Part shown: positions 26,001 through 39,110 of the stretch, one piece after another
Numbering within the stretch: position 1 is the stretch's first letter
Layout: each line of letters opens with the position of its first letter
NCBI RefSeq assembly: GCF_009870125.1
Contig: NC_046681.1
Location: forward strand, 14,025,001-14,089,000
Length of the DNA: 64,000 nt
Origin: Drosophila pseudoobscura
Lineage: Eukaryota; Arthropoda; Insecta; Diptera; Drosophilidae
Reading direction: 5' to 3'
Translations under genes and position numbers: made by a program
Notes under the pieces: model-generated
Told to the model about the DNA's origin: nothing
Seen by the model: only the letters and a program-made list of their open reading frames with translations
Database searches by the model: none

Positions 26001-29000
26001 CGGCCCACCACGCATATTGGCTTGCCTTGCCTTGCCTCATATATGTTGCAATATGATGGTTAGATGATGAATGTTGGATGGCCAAAGATTCAATGTGCCG
26101 TGAATTATGGCTTGCCATTTCCATTTCGTTGGATAACAGCTGGGTGTGGGAGTGGGAAAGAGATACCCAGCTGGGGATTGGGGAAGCGCTCCCCGAATGA
26201 CCATTGCTGTGATTGCATATTGGAGGGCACTACAGGTACGACTTCATATCCAACATTACGGGGAGCCCTCGCTAAATGGGAAAACCTAATCTGCCGCAGA
26301 GTTACCCATAACTTGAGGACTCTTGGAACTTAAGAAACATACATACATAGAGGCTAACATCTAATCAATTTTTTAGAAACTATGACAATATTTCTCCAGG
26401 GGCTTTATAGGTCAAGAGATCTGGATAAAATTTAGTTCATGAAAATCCCTCTAAGAGAAGTACGACTGTAGGCAGGGAGACTGTAGGGATAGTAGGTGGT
26501 GTCTGGCTGTATATTAAATCGAAATCTTTCCACATTTCCCATTTGATGTGTGGAACTTCTCCTGGGGATCGAAGTGCAGCGGACCGTGGACGTGGCTCTC
26601 GATGCGTCTTTGTACCGCCTCCTCCGCCGGCGGCGGGCAGTGGCCAAACGTCAAATTAAAAAAACACTTTGTCCGCCTGCAATTGCTGCCGCAGATGCTG
26701 CCCCAAAGATGATGGGGGATACTGGTGCAACTGCTGCTGATGCCGTGGCTCTGATGCGCTGCAATCCAGATCTCAGCGAAATGAAAAGTCATCATAATCA
26801 ACAATTTTAAAATATTAGTTTACAGAAACCGCCATCGGGGCAGACGTTCAATGATAGTGAACTTGATTTGGGGCCAATTTTCTCTTTCATTGGGCCTCCT
26901 CCGACTCCACTCTGATCGATCCACTGGTAGCCACAGCCACAGCCGGTTCCTGGTGCAGCAACAACTGCAACTGCATGCAAAAATGCCAATTACTTGCGAG
27001 TCGTACCTCGCGCAGAGTGTGTGTGTCTGGGGTGCCCCTCATCGGCTGCTGGCTGCTGGCTGCGGCACAGTTTTTCACAAAGAATCTGCCATGTCTGGCC
27101 GCGCTCTGGAGTCGGAGTTTGAGTTGGAGTTGGAGCTAGAGTCGTCGGCGGCTTCGATGGAAACCTGGCAGCCAGGCGACCACTTTCTAATCTCTTACCC
27201 AGCCACCGACTGACTCTCCTCGGACTTGGCCACAAATTTTGGGCCCACTCTAGACTGCGTCTCCGTCTCCGGAGTCTGTCTGCGGAGACATTGGCATTGG
27301 CTTTGGCTATTTTTATAGTATACGACTACCAGTACGAGTACATGGCATTTTTTATTCCGATATTTTCTTTTTCCTTCTTCTGCCTGTCTTTTTTTCTGTT
27401 TTTTATGTTTTTTTTTTTGGTGTGCTTGGCCTGGGTTTGTTGGATTTTTTGGCGGATGCGCAGCCACTTTCCCAGTCTAAAATGCGGAAAAATAGCGAGA
27501 GTGAAAATTCGTTGTGCCGGCATAAATTAACTGTAAACTGTAAATATGAAAAGCGAAGGCAATGAGAGCGAGCGAGCGAGCGGCAACCAGCCACCAGGGG
27601 GGGGATGCGAAAGTGAAAACGCAATGCTACTTGCTTTTATTTATTGTATGTATTTTTTTCTGTATTTCCCCCCCGCCTATCTATCGTCTGCTGTCTACTG
27701 TCTCGTGTCCCCCCCCCCCCCCCCCCTCAGTTCTTGGCCCCCCCTGCGATAAAACGCGACTCATTTGCATGCAACAAAACCACCAGACGAATGCCGAAAG
27801 CCAAAGAGATGCCGACGAGAAATAAAGTAAAGCTTGGTTCAAGCGTAAGTGAATAGATGTGGGGGATACTGCAACTACTGCTCGTACTCGTAAAATTGTA
27901 ATGGCCACTTGGCATTGCCATTGGCATTGGGGGTACTCGGTCATTATTTGGACTAGAGTTTGGAGGAGAAAATTGCATAGGAGGAGAAAAGCATCAAGAT
28001 CCTTTATCCTACAAATTGGATAAAGAATTTTTCCTAAATACTCTCCTTTGTTTGGTCTTTACTTGAACTACATTTCAAAATTATTCCTCCAATAACTTTA
28101 AGGATAGACTTTAAAGCAGTTTAGTCTTTCTGAAAACTCTTGAAATTTGTTTAATTACGTTGCTATTTTCTCTGTTGCTAATATAATGCGTAAAATAAAT
28201 TAAGTTACACTATAAAAAACGCCTAAAAAAGCTTAATGGGCGAGCAGTGAACGAACATAAAACTCTCAACAACTGAATGCAATTACTTTTGGAGTTTTCA
28301 TATTATTTCACACTTTAATTGTGTACAAAAAGACTTCTGGAAATCAAAAGTTTTTCTTAGAGAGATTTTCCTTCAATTTTTTCAAGCAATAGGAAAACCG
28401 AAATTTTCTTTTTTTGCTTAAGCAGCATTTTTCACAGATTTTCTGGAATATGTTGCTTTCTGCAAACCCAAATTTCCTCTAGAGAGAAATTTGCCGCAAA
28501 GATTAGTATAATTTATTGCCCTTTCTCGCACCAAAATTTCTACTCAAAAGATTTCTAGAGCACATCGGATGGGATGTGATTCATGGCCGTTGAAGCGTTC
28601 CAAATTCTCCTACAATTTAACCACCCCACAGCCTTAGGGTAGATGGCTAGTCGATGATCCAATATCTCAATATTTTCGGTGCTGTGTTCCCTCGTGTGGA
28701 TACCAAAATATACGGCATAGGAAATTTCTCCACGCACTTGCGCTGCTTTACTTTGGATGGACAATGCCCGTACACTCGTCCAAGTATTTCCAAGCAGTTG
28801 CGTTGCTATTTTTATGGGCTTTTTGAAAGTGTTTTTGGGGGGGGGCCTTCTGTTTCTGTTTCTGTGTTGTGCTTGCCATGAACTTAATTATAATAGCAGC
28901 TACGAGTACTCGCGGCAGTCGTCTAGCAGTGATCGTGTTTTACAGGCAGACAGAAAGACTGAAAGACAAAAGGTACCGATGTACATTGTACATTGTACAT

Positions 29001-30962
29001 TGTACATATATTAACAAATCGCCAGGCCACGCAAATGTTGAAATATTTATGTAGTATTTTTCTTTGAGCTGAAAACTTCAAAACTCGGCGAGTGTAAGCG
29101 TACAAGTTAATGCAATGATGTGCAACGGAGCGTGCGGCATGGAAAATGTTTGCCTGCCTGCCCAGAACGTTGAACCAAAAAATGAATTTGCAATCAAGAC
29201 ATTATTGTTGCTGCTTTAATTACCACAACTATCCATCTTCGTGGTAGAGTCTTCCAAGCCATCCACAGCCATCCATCCAAACCGTCAGATCCGTGGTCTT
29301 TTCTTTCTTTTGGGTTTTGCAATCCGCAGCTCTGCCACGAAGTTCGCGCTCCAAAAGCCACAGCCACAGCCGCAGCCGCAGCGTCCATTGTATTAAAGCC
29401 AGCCAGCAATTAATTTTGGCCAAATGAATAAAATGAAAATTAAATTAAATAAAAATGTAAATCCGCATTAGCGTTTGAAGGCTGCTGCGGTGCTGCTGTG
29501 GCACTCTGTGGAGGCGGCTCTGGCGGTGGCAACGACATCCATCCACAGCTGTTGCGGCTGCTGACCCAAATGTGGCAGCCATACCTCGCACCTCGTGGCT
29601 TTTCCACAAATGTGCAACATGACCAATAATTTGAAAGTGTAATTTATGACGGCACCGCCGCGGAGCTGCTGCTACTTAAAGCTGGAGCAACACACAAACA
29701 AAAAGCGAAAACAGTTTGGAATTTTGGTTCCCAGAAATGGGTATATGTCCTGCAAGGGATTTTTTTTAGTAGCGGACAAAAAATAGGGCCATAAATTATG
29801 GATAATGTAGAGGCCACGATGGCATTGAGGGACTTATTTCTTACTAATTGAAACTATCCTTAAATCGTGCAAGAATTAAGTTCATTATTGCATTATATTA
29901 TAAATTAATTCTGCAATAAAACATCATCCGAAATACTTAAGAATAAGCGCCTCTGCGCCTTCGATTTCATGTGGTTACCATCTAATCATTTCGTTCTTTT
30001 ATTATAAACAAACAACAGTCAAAATAGCACTGGTAGAGTTCTTCAAAAATTTTTGTTGCACACCACACAACCACAGGGATCCATGTGCTAATCGTCCCAC
30101 ATTTTGCACAGAGAACAGGAGCATCTCCCGCCAAAGTATACTCACAATTAACACAGATTTGAACATGGACGGAAAATGTTATACCACAAAAGTATGCAAT
30201 ACTCAACTTCTGAGACACTTTATATAAGAAACCTCCTAAAGGCATGCTTTAAAAAAACATTTCAAAATAATATCAATTGTATGTTATTTCGATTATATAT
30301 TTATATGATCTTATGTTCACAAAGTGAAGGTGGGAATGTTTCATTGTTCATTTCCTGGTTCATTAATATGCCTTGTTTCGTTAGTAGATTATACTTCATG
30401 TGGTGGAAAAACTATAATCACAATATTCCCTTTTTTATTCTCCCCAAACTAGCTTTAATAGAACCCTGGTGGATTGGGAGAATGGTCTACTCCTCTTTCA
30501 AAACCAAAGCCCTGAACAAAACAGAACAAAAACAACTAAATGGAAATCATTGACATCATGAACTTTAAACCTCAGGAACAGTAACAGTACGTAAAGCAAG
30601 CTAACAGAAATTTCAAAGCAAATATAACTTATCACAGTGTAACCTGCACTGGTTCCCTGGTTTCCATTCATGCCAGGGCTGCATAGAGACTTGTAAAATG
30701 GCGGCACATTCAAAAAAATTCACCTGTATTAGCATTTGCAATTTATGGAAAATATATACAAAAATTCGTAGGAGCTGATTCACAAACCTTAAGCAACCTT
30801 ACGACCTATTTAATTACTATAATATCACGCACAGGCTCATTGTCTCATTATGATTGCTAGCTAAATTATTATAGAATAGTTTATACATTATGTACAGTGC
30901 TTAGATTTGGCTAAAATTGTTCTTATAGCCCGCTATAGAGCGTGGCTATCTGGCTGTCTCCC
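23060..30962. other. Gene-poor spacer
   Basis: No supported gene between the receptor and the lipase. Seen here: CTCGTA tandem units near 24490 to 24515, TTTCGG units near 24650 to 24670, an 18-C homopolymer at 27709 to 27726, and TGTACAT repeats near 28980 to 29005. Several frames of 60 to 100 codons occur, but they lack a plausible start context, domain or splice partners. Confidence 0.55.
27709..27726. repeat. Poly-C homopolymer (18 bp)
   Basis: Eighteen consecutive C. Its length is probably variable or assembly-sensitive. It may form i-motif or G-quadruplex-like structures on opposite strands. Confidence 0.85.
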
Positions 30963-32156
30963 CTAGAAACTCATTCCTGTGGCGTGTTCTATGTCGTATC
31001 GTTCCATTTTGTCTATTATCCTATTGTTGATCACTTCCTTCACATTGGTGGACCACAGAAAGTCATAGTGGTTCCAGTCCGAGTACGGAATGCGGTAGAG
31101 CTCGGCGCAGGGCAACAGAGAGGCCAGATACTCGACATCCTCCACGGCGGACATGTAGTCGTTGTCGCTGTAGTACATGTGAACGCAGCTATTGATGTTC
31201 TTCACATTGTAGGCGGGTGGCGTTGACTGCTGGTAGATGATCTCGTTCTGCTCCCTGCCATGATCGTACTGCCGGAAGTCCCCGGAGGCGTAGAGCTGCA
31301 GGTAATGGATGATCTGACTGGTGGAGGCCCCAGCCGGATGGGTGGCACACACATCTGTAAGAAGGGTCTAACGAAAACAGAGATTACAAGAGAATACTCG
31401 TAAGAGATCGATGAAGATCCTCACCTGATTGAGATGTCGCGTTCCCCAGCCACCGATAAAGTCGAGCAGCCCCGAGCACAGGAACTTGAACATGGATCCC
31501 TCTGAGCAGACGTGCTCGCACATGAGTTTCTGCATGCTGGTGATGGGCAACAGTTCCATGCTCCCCAGAATCCAGCTCAGGAAGGAGGGAGAACCCAGGA
31601 AGATGCCTCCCAGCTTGGACAGAATGAACGAGTGGTTGCGCATGTAGGCGATTGGGGCGAGTAGATGCACCGATCGCACCTTCTCGTTGTACCACGGCAG
31701 CGAGGACATCAGCACAAAGAATGTCGTAGTGCCCTGCGAGTGGGCCACAAAGTGCAGCGAGTTGGCATTACTCGCCGATAGGGCATAGTCCAGCATGGCA
31801 GCCAGATCGTAGACTCCAATCTCATGCCAACTGAACTTCCAGAAGTCCGAGGTATCCGGATGGATGTGCTTGTGTTGGCGGGAGTAGGTGTTGCCCCGGG
31901 CATTGCCCAGCCAGACATCGTATCCTGCATCGGCGAACATGTAGGCCAGCGACGTCTCCGGGCCATTGATGATCCAGTCATCGGACGCACAGAGGATGCC
32001 ATGCTGCAGGAATACCACTGGCTTTTGGACCGTCTCATTCGAATGCAGCTGCAGCTTCGGGGACGTGGGAATGCGGTAGATGGTGAGAATGTAGTCATCT
32101 GGCGTGTGTACTGTGTGCTCTTCCACGGGATAGTTGTGGTTTGTGATTAGAGTGGC
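30963..32156 (-). CDS. Acid lipase family protein, main exons
   Basis: Two exons on the minus strand, 32156-31425 and 31367-30963, are joined in phase 0 across a 57-bp intron and give 378 residues of the conserved part. The family is the lysosomal or gastric acid lipases (alpha/beta hydrolases such as Drosophila Lip3, Lip4 and magro), which cleave triglycerides or sterol esters. Visible: YPVEEHTVxTPDDYILTxYRIP at the start, oxyanion-loop FLQHG, GNARGNTYSR, nucleophile elbow AHSQG (most relatives have GHSQG), the acid DNDYMSAVEDV and the terminal catalytic His in WNHYDF. All three triad residues are present, so it is probably active. The region upstream of 32156 is a good acceptor (CTTTTTTCAG), so an N-terminal exon with a secretion signal must lie further right. 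The exon at 33662-34021 is one candidate. I cannot assign a specific fly gene name. Confidence 0.85.
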
Positions 32157-33661
32157 CTGAAAAAAGGATAGTCTGTTATTGAAACTCCCAAATACTCCTG
32201 GTAATGTACTCCTTGGATCAAGTTTTCTTGTATGCCCAATATGAGATCATCTACTTAAAGAATCTGTTATATAGCTCCCAAGTTTGACAACGTTGATACG
32301 GCTATCTATCTGTATCTGCATCTGTATACCTTCCTGTATCTTAGGTAACTTTTTGCACAAAAAAAGGGTAAGACCGATTCGCTTCAGATAATGTCATAAA
32401 CAAAGCCGCACGGTGAGAGGCTCTCAGCACTCGACCAACCCAACGAGCCGACCCGACCATAGAGAGGCCAAAGTCCAAGCACAAAGAGCGCGTCATAGCA
32501 GACCGACGAGCGATAAACATGGGAATAATAGAAACGTCGAGCAAAAAGCAAGGAATCAGCCCATGTCGTGGGCCATTCATTAGACGGACCCGCACTGCCA
32601 TATAGTATACATATACCATATATAATACACAGACATTTTGGCAAGCTTTCTTTTTGTTTCTTCGATTAGCAAGAGTTGATTTGTGGGCTATACATAGTTT
32701 CGTACTTAAACATCTTATCAGAGGAGTAGAGCAGCTGATATTTGCCGATCGCAGATCGCTGCGTCAGGCATCGGGGATCAGAAGCAGATCGGGTGATCGC
32801 AGCTATATGCCATACGTGTCTCCCTACATATGTACGTACATATATGTATGTACATTATGTTCTTCACGTTCTCCCACACAGACTAGTAGAAGTACTCGTA
32901 CAGAATATATATGACCCGTTCGTAGTTGATTTTTGCGCTAATCATGCGCGCGAACGGAAGCATTTTACGGGGGCGGCCATATAGAAAGGGGGAAAGCCAG
33001 GGGCCTGCCCGGCGCATGTTCTAACAAAAACTAAACATTTTTTTATCAACAAGTGCGAAAGACTTATAACGAAACATAGCTTTGTATGTCATGCCGATAA
33101 TTTGATACACGCTCGTATCTTGTGGCGATCAGGTGTGCAAAAGTCAGCTCATGGTAACTATTGATAATGATACCATTGAAAAAACAAGTGTCAATCGATC
33201 TATTTCTCAGTGATTCATAAGAAACAGCTCTCCACTTAATGGTAATTAATAGCTTCTTGGTAAATTTCCCTTCTTTAATCATTGGGATCTTCCCTAGATC
33301 TGTTGCTCAACTTTTCTTTCCTTTTCCTATTCGTTGCTAAGCAAATGCACTCTAATCTCTATGACTATTCCTTTTTCCTTTGTTTTGGTAATCTTTGAAC
33401 TGCAACAAATAAAATACACAAATTTGTGCAATTATAGCCGCTATATAATCGATGAATCGTTTCTAAAGTGGTCTTTGGTTTTTTTTTCCGAGCAGAATAT
33501 GAGTGGCCCAATCTAATCGGGGAAAGTGTACAAATTATCGAATTACGACTGTCTAGAACATGATCTTCAGACCCTTAGGAATCCATTCTCCGTTCTATGA
33601 TTTATTGCACCATCATTTTGCATCAAGTATACGCAATGCAGGCCAAATTGTCTAATTAGCG
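32157..33661. other. Probable first intron of the lipase gene
   Basis: No conserved frame. If the upstream exon at 33662-34021 belongs to the lipase, this is its first intron. It holds Drosophila-type ACATATGTA-rich tracts near 32830. I see no additional exon that would repair the phase between the two parts. Confidence 0.4.
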
Positions 33662-34021
33662 TTACCCAATGTACCTGTATCTGGGCAATCTTTGCCAATC
33701 TTCCAGCTTGACCACTTTGGTTGCACACCGAACATCGAACACCGCACATTCGCTTACCGTCACTTTGTGTCCATCCACCGACTCGATCTGTCCGCTCAGC
33801 AGCAGCAGCAACATCAGCAGCAGCAGCAGTCGGGGCACAATCGATGTGCAGTTGCCGCCGCCGCCGCCGCCGCTGCTGCAACAACTATTGGTGGTAGAGC
33901 ATTGCATTAGCCGTTGGTACAACATGTTGTATGTGTGCTCGCAATATTTAGTAATAACTTTTTGGTAGTTTCTTGCTGGGAGCGTTAACTCGGGAAAAGG
34001 AACAAGCGCCGTCGAAGTCAT
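33662..34021 (-). CDS. Possible N-terminal exon of the lipase gene (signal-anchor containing)
   Basis: An open frame of 119 codons on the minus strand. It has a polyGly/Ser/Cys stretch, then a long Leu run that would act as a signal peptide or anchor, then a Cys-containing segment ending in LEDWQRLPRYR before a GTACAT donor near 33672. Position, strand and hydrophobic segment fit the missing N-terminus of the adjacent acid lipase. Against it, the donor leaves phase 2 while the best acceptor at 32156 needs phase 0, so either a small exon is missed or the exon belongs elsewhere. The ATG used is the furthest upstream in frame; a start nearer the Leu run is possible. Confidence 0.35.
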   Translation of the reverse strand: MTSTALVPFPELTLPARNYQKVITKYCEHTYNMLYQRLMQCSTTNSCCSSGGGGGGNCTSIVPRLLLLLMLLLLLSGQIESVDGHKVTVSECAVFDVRCATKVVKLEDWQRLPRYRYIG

Positions 34022-37000
34022 CCAAGCACTGACACAGTTTGGCCCGCGTGCAGTCGGTTTTTGTTACCTCCTCTCTGCCGGCCTGATGGCTGGCTGACTA
34101 GCCAGTGTGCTGCCTGCCTGCCTGCCTGCCTCTCGGATTTACGGCTCTACAGCTCGGCTGGGCTCTGTGGCTCTGTGGCTCTCTGTATTTAGCCAAACAG
34201 CCACCAGAGTCGGCCCCTTCACGGCCTGCTCTGTTGGTGTTACGAGCTGATACTAAAACTAACTACGAATATAGTGTTTCGTTTCTTTCGTTATAAATTT
34301 TGTTCGGCTGGTTTTTACATTTTTTTGTTGCAATTTTTGTTGTTTTTTTTTTTTAAACTAGTACTATTATTTTGCAATTGTTGTTTCGTTAGATGTACAC
34401 GCGCTTGCTTTGATTTCACATACACTTATGTTTTTACAATTGTTTTACGCGCGCTGATAAGTTGGCCGATCCACTGGGGTCCATCGATGCTACGATTGCT
34501 TATAGTACACTCACTTAATCAGCAGCGCGATGCACTTCATGGGTTTATAGTATGTATTTTGCAATTGTTATTTTCAATCAATTATGCGTAATATTTCTCG
34601 CCCATCTGGTCGATTTCAGGGGACGATAGACAATAGAACAAGGCCCTCTCCGATCCGATCCGATTCGATTCGATTCGATTGACACTGAGGGCATCCGGCG
34701 CGTGCCGTTGTTCTTCAGCGATTCACCTTCAAGGGCACAAAGTACACTCTCTTCAGGAAATTCACACTCATAAAGGAACACTCGTACGAAAGCCCGAAGC
34801 TGATTAGAAATTTCTGCCGACTCTCTGTGCGACCAGGGAAAGTGACGTCAAAAGTGAACTTTTGGACAGACGAGGACTGTCTGGTCTGGTGTAGTCTGAC
34901 GAGGTTGTTCAACTGCAAGTGAATGAAATCGAATTGTTGTAAATGTGATGTGCATAAAAGGTATTGTACTGCATGGAGATCAGGTGGAAGGATTGCCGGA
35001 TGTCATAAATAACCTCACACCTGTGTGTTTCGCAAATATCTATTGATCCAATCGAAAGTTCGCTAATCACTATAACGATTATTACCCGAACAACGAACGC
35101 TTCGATGATTGCCTTATCAGCTATCAGCGATCCGGGACCACCCATTGAAGACTTTGGCTTTGTCTAATTATAACCCTTTCCGCCTCAGTGTTTTCCATTC
35201 CATAATCTGTAGTTTGTTTTCATTGGGGGTCCTAAGTTTAATGGGAGAGATGATCGTGTCAATGACTGGCAGGTGAACAATGGAAGATGACGGTTAGAAA
35301 TGATGTCAAAGCTGATCTCAAAGATGATCTCAAAATGTAAATAGTAGGGGTAGAGTTCGGGTGTATTTAATAAGTAATTCCACTTTGTTTACACCTGTTA
35401 TTAGTCATTCCCCAAAGAAACCAAATATAGCTATAATTGAAGCCACAAACCATCTTTAAATATGGAAATGCATAGATAGCTCCAGAAACATTTCAGTAGG
35501 TCATTGTCGCACCAGGCAATCTCTCCCACGATCTGATTATTTAGGCTCTCTGGATGACATATTTGTAGGGTATTTATATGCAAATTGTTTAAAGATTCGA
35601 CTCGACTCGAGTCAAATCAATTTCTATTTGCAAACTCAATTCCAAAAAATTAACCTTTGCTTGTCTTTTTTCTTTTTTTTTATGTTGTTGTTAGGCAAGG
35701 TCGTATCTGCTCCAACCGATCCGAAGATCCACTTCCACGCGAGTGATCGCTGGGCGAATGAAAAAAGTTGATTTAAATCTTTTTCTTACCGGCACAAACG
35801 AAAGTCACACCACCACAGTTTTTCCGGCATAGCGACGTGAAAATATAAAATGTTATTGTTTTTGTTTTGTTGTCTTCTGTTTTCTTTAATTGAATTTATT
35901 TATATACCGGCTCGTGCCGCTCCGCTGCCTGTCCGATGTCTGTGCGTAAATTTTCAAACTACGAATAAAACTAGCTTAGCTCCCCAGCGACGCGATCGTT
36001 TGGGCGAGAAAGCTCGCAAAAGCTGGTTGTCGCAAAGCTTTTCATGATATGACGGAAGCAGCAGAGGCAGAGACAGAGCACCAGCAGCAGCGGCAGCGGC
36101 AGCGGCTCATTGAAGAATCAGCTGTTGTTGTTCTCTGCGGCGTATGACTGTTCTGTTCATACTGAAGAATTCTGTTTACAAGAAAGCGACTCCGTGCCAC
36201 AACAACGTAATACGATTTTTGTTTACTTCAGAGCCGAGCCTGTGGTAATGGGAAATTATGGAATTATATCTAGTCAGAGGGCGGACGGCACACAACGTTT
36301 GCGGGTCAAGTTCAGCCAAACCAGTTTCCTATTCGGCTATTCGACTATTACCGTTTCTCCTCAGCTTTCTTCCCCCCGTTGTACGAGTATCGTACCACTC
36401 TCTCGGAAAGCCCCCCCGGCACTGGCCTAACATGTTTTAAGCACCGGCGCGTCGCTCCAAACTGGGGCTTGTAATAGCAGACATTTTGCAAGCAATTTCA
36501 AGGTTAATTTTGCAAACGAATTTTCAGTTTTTTCGTATTTGCTTTAAAACGTTCAACGCATGTCACGAAACTGTCGGCAGCAGTTGGTTGCACGTCGTGA
36601 CAATTGGCCAGAATCTGGGGGAATGCTGGTTAAGATTGTGGAGACCCAGTGCTGCCTTGTTCAAGAAATATTTAAAGAAGATTTTTCGCTTAAGATCGGG
36701 GTTTGGATATGGTCTAATCCAAATAAATTTCTGAATGTGACAGATAGGATTTCAACGTGTATCTGAAATGTATCTTTTATACAAGATAGAAAGATTTGAC
36801 GATATTTCGACTGAAAATACCATCTATAAGGGTGCACAGGTAGATAAAAGCAATTATCATAGGTATACATTTCTCAATTAATCGTTTATTGTTATTAATG
36901 TTATGGCCACCACAGTACTTTTCCAATTTAGAAAATGCGGAAGAAACGTGAACAAAATATTAAGCTGGTTTTCAACACCAAATCAACAATAAACCGATCT

Positions 37001-37614
37001 GCTTTCATACCAAAATAAATTGAATTGCTTTCTGGTTCCTCATCTTAAGAATCCAAACAATCCCCGAAGTGATCATAGCTTTGCCACTAATTTTGGTATA
37101 GTTTTTAATAGATATAATAGAGTTTGTACCGCTTCGTTTATAGAATATACCCCACGACTACAATCTTCGATTTATGATTTCATTTTGCTTTAGTCATGCA
37201 CAGACTTTTCGCAAAACTGCCGCCCACGCTCTTTGGGTGTGTTTTTAAAATTTGCAATAATCTTGATTGACGTTCACACGTAGAGCAAGAAAAACAAATG
37301 GTTTTGCCAGCTCAGTCATTGCTTCTCGGCCTAATGGACAAGAAATGTTTTTTATTAGCTTAACATTTGATGGTTTCTCCCTTGGAGAACAACAATTGTT
37401 AAACTGATTTTTTGGAATCAGACGGAATGCTAGCGGCTTTCACCTCTCTATCGCGGGCTGGCGCTGTATTGCAGTACCGCCGGGATTTTCAGCTCAACTA
37501 AGTAATTAAGTGGCACACTAGTTTTGAAAGGAGTAAACGTTCTTAAAATTTGTATTCAGTTGCACGTTTCACACAACTTGTAATATAATCTGAATCATCA
37601 TATAGTCATATAGG
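34022..37614. other. Spacer
   Basis: No supported gene. Contains CTGC tandem units near 34107 to 34133, an ATTCG tandem near 34660 to 34680, and GC-richer islands at 34.0 to 34.25 kb and 35.7 to 36.4 kb that resemble 5' regulatory DNA. No start site can be fixed from sequence alone. Confidence 0.45.
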
Positions 37615-38452
37615 TTACAGTGAATCCCAAGGTGTCTCACAAATAAAGTAATTTTCGTAATTTCATGATTGGTCGTTCATCCAAAATTCGGCGGTAATTA
37701 GCTCGACGTAATTTTCAGAGTTTTCCTTGTTATTGGGTTCGTTTTCCTGCCAGTGAAAAACGTTCCCGGCAAGCCAGTAGTGGCCGAAATAAACTCTCCT
37801 TCCTTTTTTATATCGTTCAGATCTATCCAATACCTCTGGGTCTTATTCAGCATTCTGCCGAGTGCCTTCATCTCATCCATGCTTTCCAGATTCAGTAAGT
37901 GAGCCCCCATCTTATGGCATTTATCCAATGCATCTTTCCAGTTCATTTTACTATTTGTTTCAATGTAATAATAATTGGACCGTATTTTTTCGAAAAGCTC
38001 TAATCTTTGAAGTCTCATCTGCGAGCTCTTTTCCAACTCCAGCTGAATTGCGAACTGTCTTCTTAGAACCTCTAATTTTTCGTCGTTTTGTGCGATTTTT
38101 AATAGCTAGCTCTTTGGAGCTCTTTTCCAGTTCCTGCTGGATCATCAACTGTCTTCCTGATCCTGCCTCTCACTTTTCGTCAATTTTGGCCAGTTGTTTG
38201 AGAGTATCTGCGGACTGTGAGCTCTTTTCCAATTCCTGCTGGATCGCCAACTCTCTTCCTAGAGTCTCTAACTTTTTGTCCATTTGCCGCATCCGCCGCA
38301 CTCGTTTTGAGATCCATCCACCTATTGGGGCGCATTAATGTTCTTTAGATTTATGCAGTCGATAAACTTAATGCTGCCCTCACCTCACAATGCTGTGACA
38401 TGGATCTCCCAAAGGTTATCGCAAATAATATGAAAACAATGGAACATTGCAT
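37615..38452 (-). pseudogene. C-type lectin pseudogene with repeated coiled coil
   Basis: It starts with an ATG at 38452 and a good signal peptide, then a 62-bp type intron (donor GTGAGG, acceptor CCCCAATAG). The body has three copies of a coiled-coil unit of the form KKLExLxRxxAIQxELEKSS, then a C-type lectin domain beginning YYYIETNSKMNWKDALDKC and containing YWIDLNDIKKEGEF. Lesions: a TGA where copy 3 has a Leu codon at the copy 1 to copy 2 join (about 38178), a frame change between copies 2 and 3 (about 38100), a one-base frame change in the lectin domain near 37765 (after it the frame reads FHWQENEPNNKENSENYVEL), and a TGA replacing the expected Cys in NDQS-stop-NYENYFICE (about 37664). 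The family (fly galactose-type lectins such as the lectin-24, 28 or 37 group) is secreted and sugar-binding. This copy cannot make a full protein. Confidence 0.75.
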
Positions 38453-38865
38453 TGCTAGTACTTCTCTCAACACAATCCAAAATGCAACTGATTATATAAG
38501 AAAACCGTGGATTTCTCTGTGCTGAACAGCTCAAGAAGGATGAAATGAAATAATGTTGAAATAATCAACTGATTAAAATTAATGTATGTACATATAATCC
38601 ATCGATTCATTCCAGTTGGAATGAAGAAGGGACAGAGTTATCGCAACAAAATATGTCAACAATGAAACAGCGCATTGACATTACTGGAATACATTCTCAG
38701 AAATATGATGAGACGCTTCTCACAATCTACGGCGTTTCCGGAACTCATAGGGGGTGATTACCACCCCCTTTGTGTCCTTCAATCCATCTTTTTGATTATA
38801 TTTCCTTCGTCAATCAATCTTTTTCACACTCTTTCGGTTTGCCACCATTTTGTTTACGCGTTACC

Positions 38866-39110
38866 CAAGTCCGCTCTTTCAAATCCGCCCGCCTTCAAAT
38901 GTTGCTGGTGGTTAAATATGTGTCTCAGCAACAAACGTGTGTTGCTGAAAAAAAGAAAGGTGCGCTTAACAGCACTTTCTGTCATTTCTAGAAATAAAAC
39001 GGACTATTTAGAAATGTTCCTTAGGTTTCCAAAAATTGCGCTAACAGCACACTATCATTCGCTACGTTACACAATACTTTACCACGCTCTCTCTCTCCTG
39101 GGCATCAATC
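38866..39110. repeat. Direct repeat copy A, promoter-like block
   Basis: Shares, in the same order and orientation as copy B, the words CGCCCGCCTTCAAATGTTGC, ACAAACGTGTGTTGCT, GGTGCGCTTAACAGCAC, AAATAAAACGGACTATTTAG, TTGCGCTAACAGCAC and a CGCTCTCTCTCTC tract. The ends are approximate. Confidence 0.7.

Noticed and set aside
26550-26810. 86-codon plus-strand frame rich in Ala and Arg
   Set aside because: GC-rich spacer effect; both strands are open and no domain is visible.
29982-30245. Minus-strand frame with two CxxC pairs and a downstream AATAAA
   Set aside because: CVNC and CAKC spaced like a zinc ribbon are suggestive, but there is no start context, no further domain and no splice partner. 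Not enough to call a gene.
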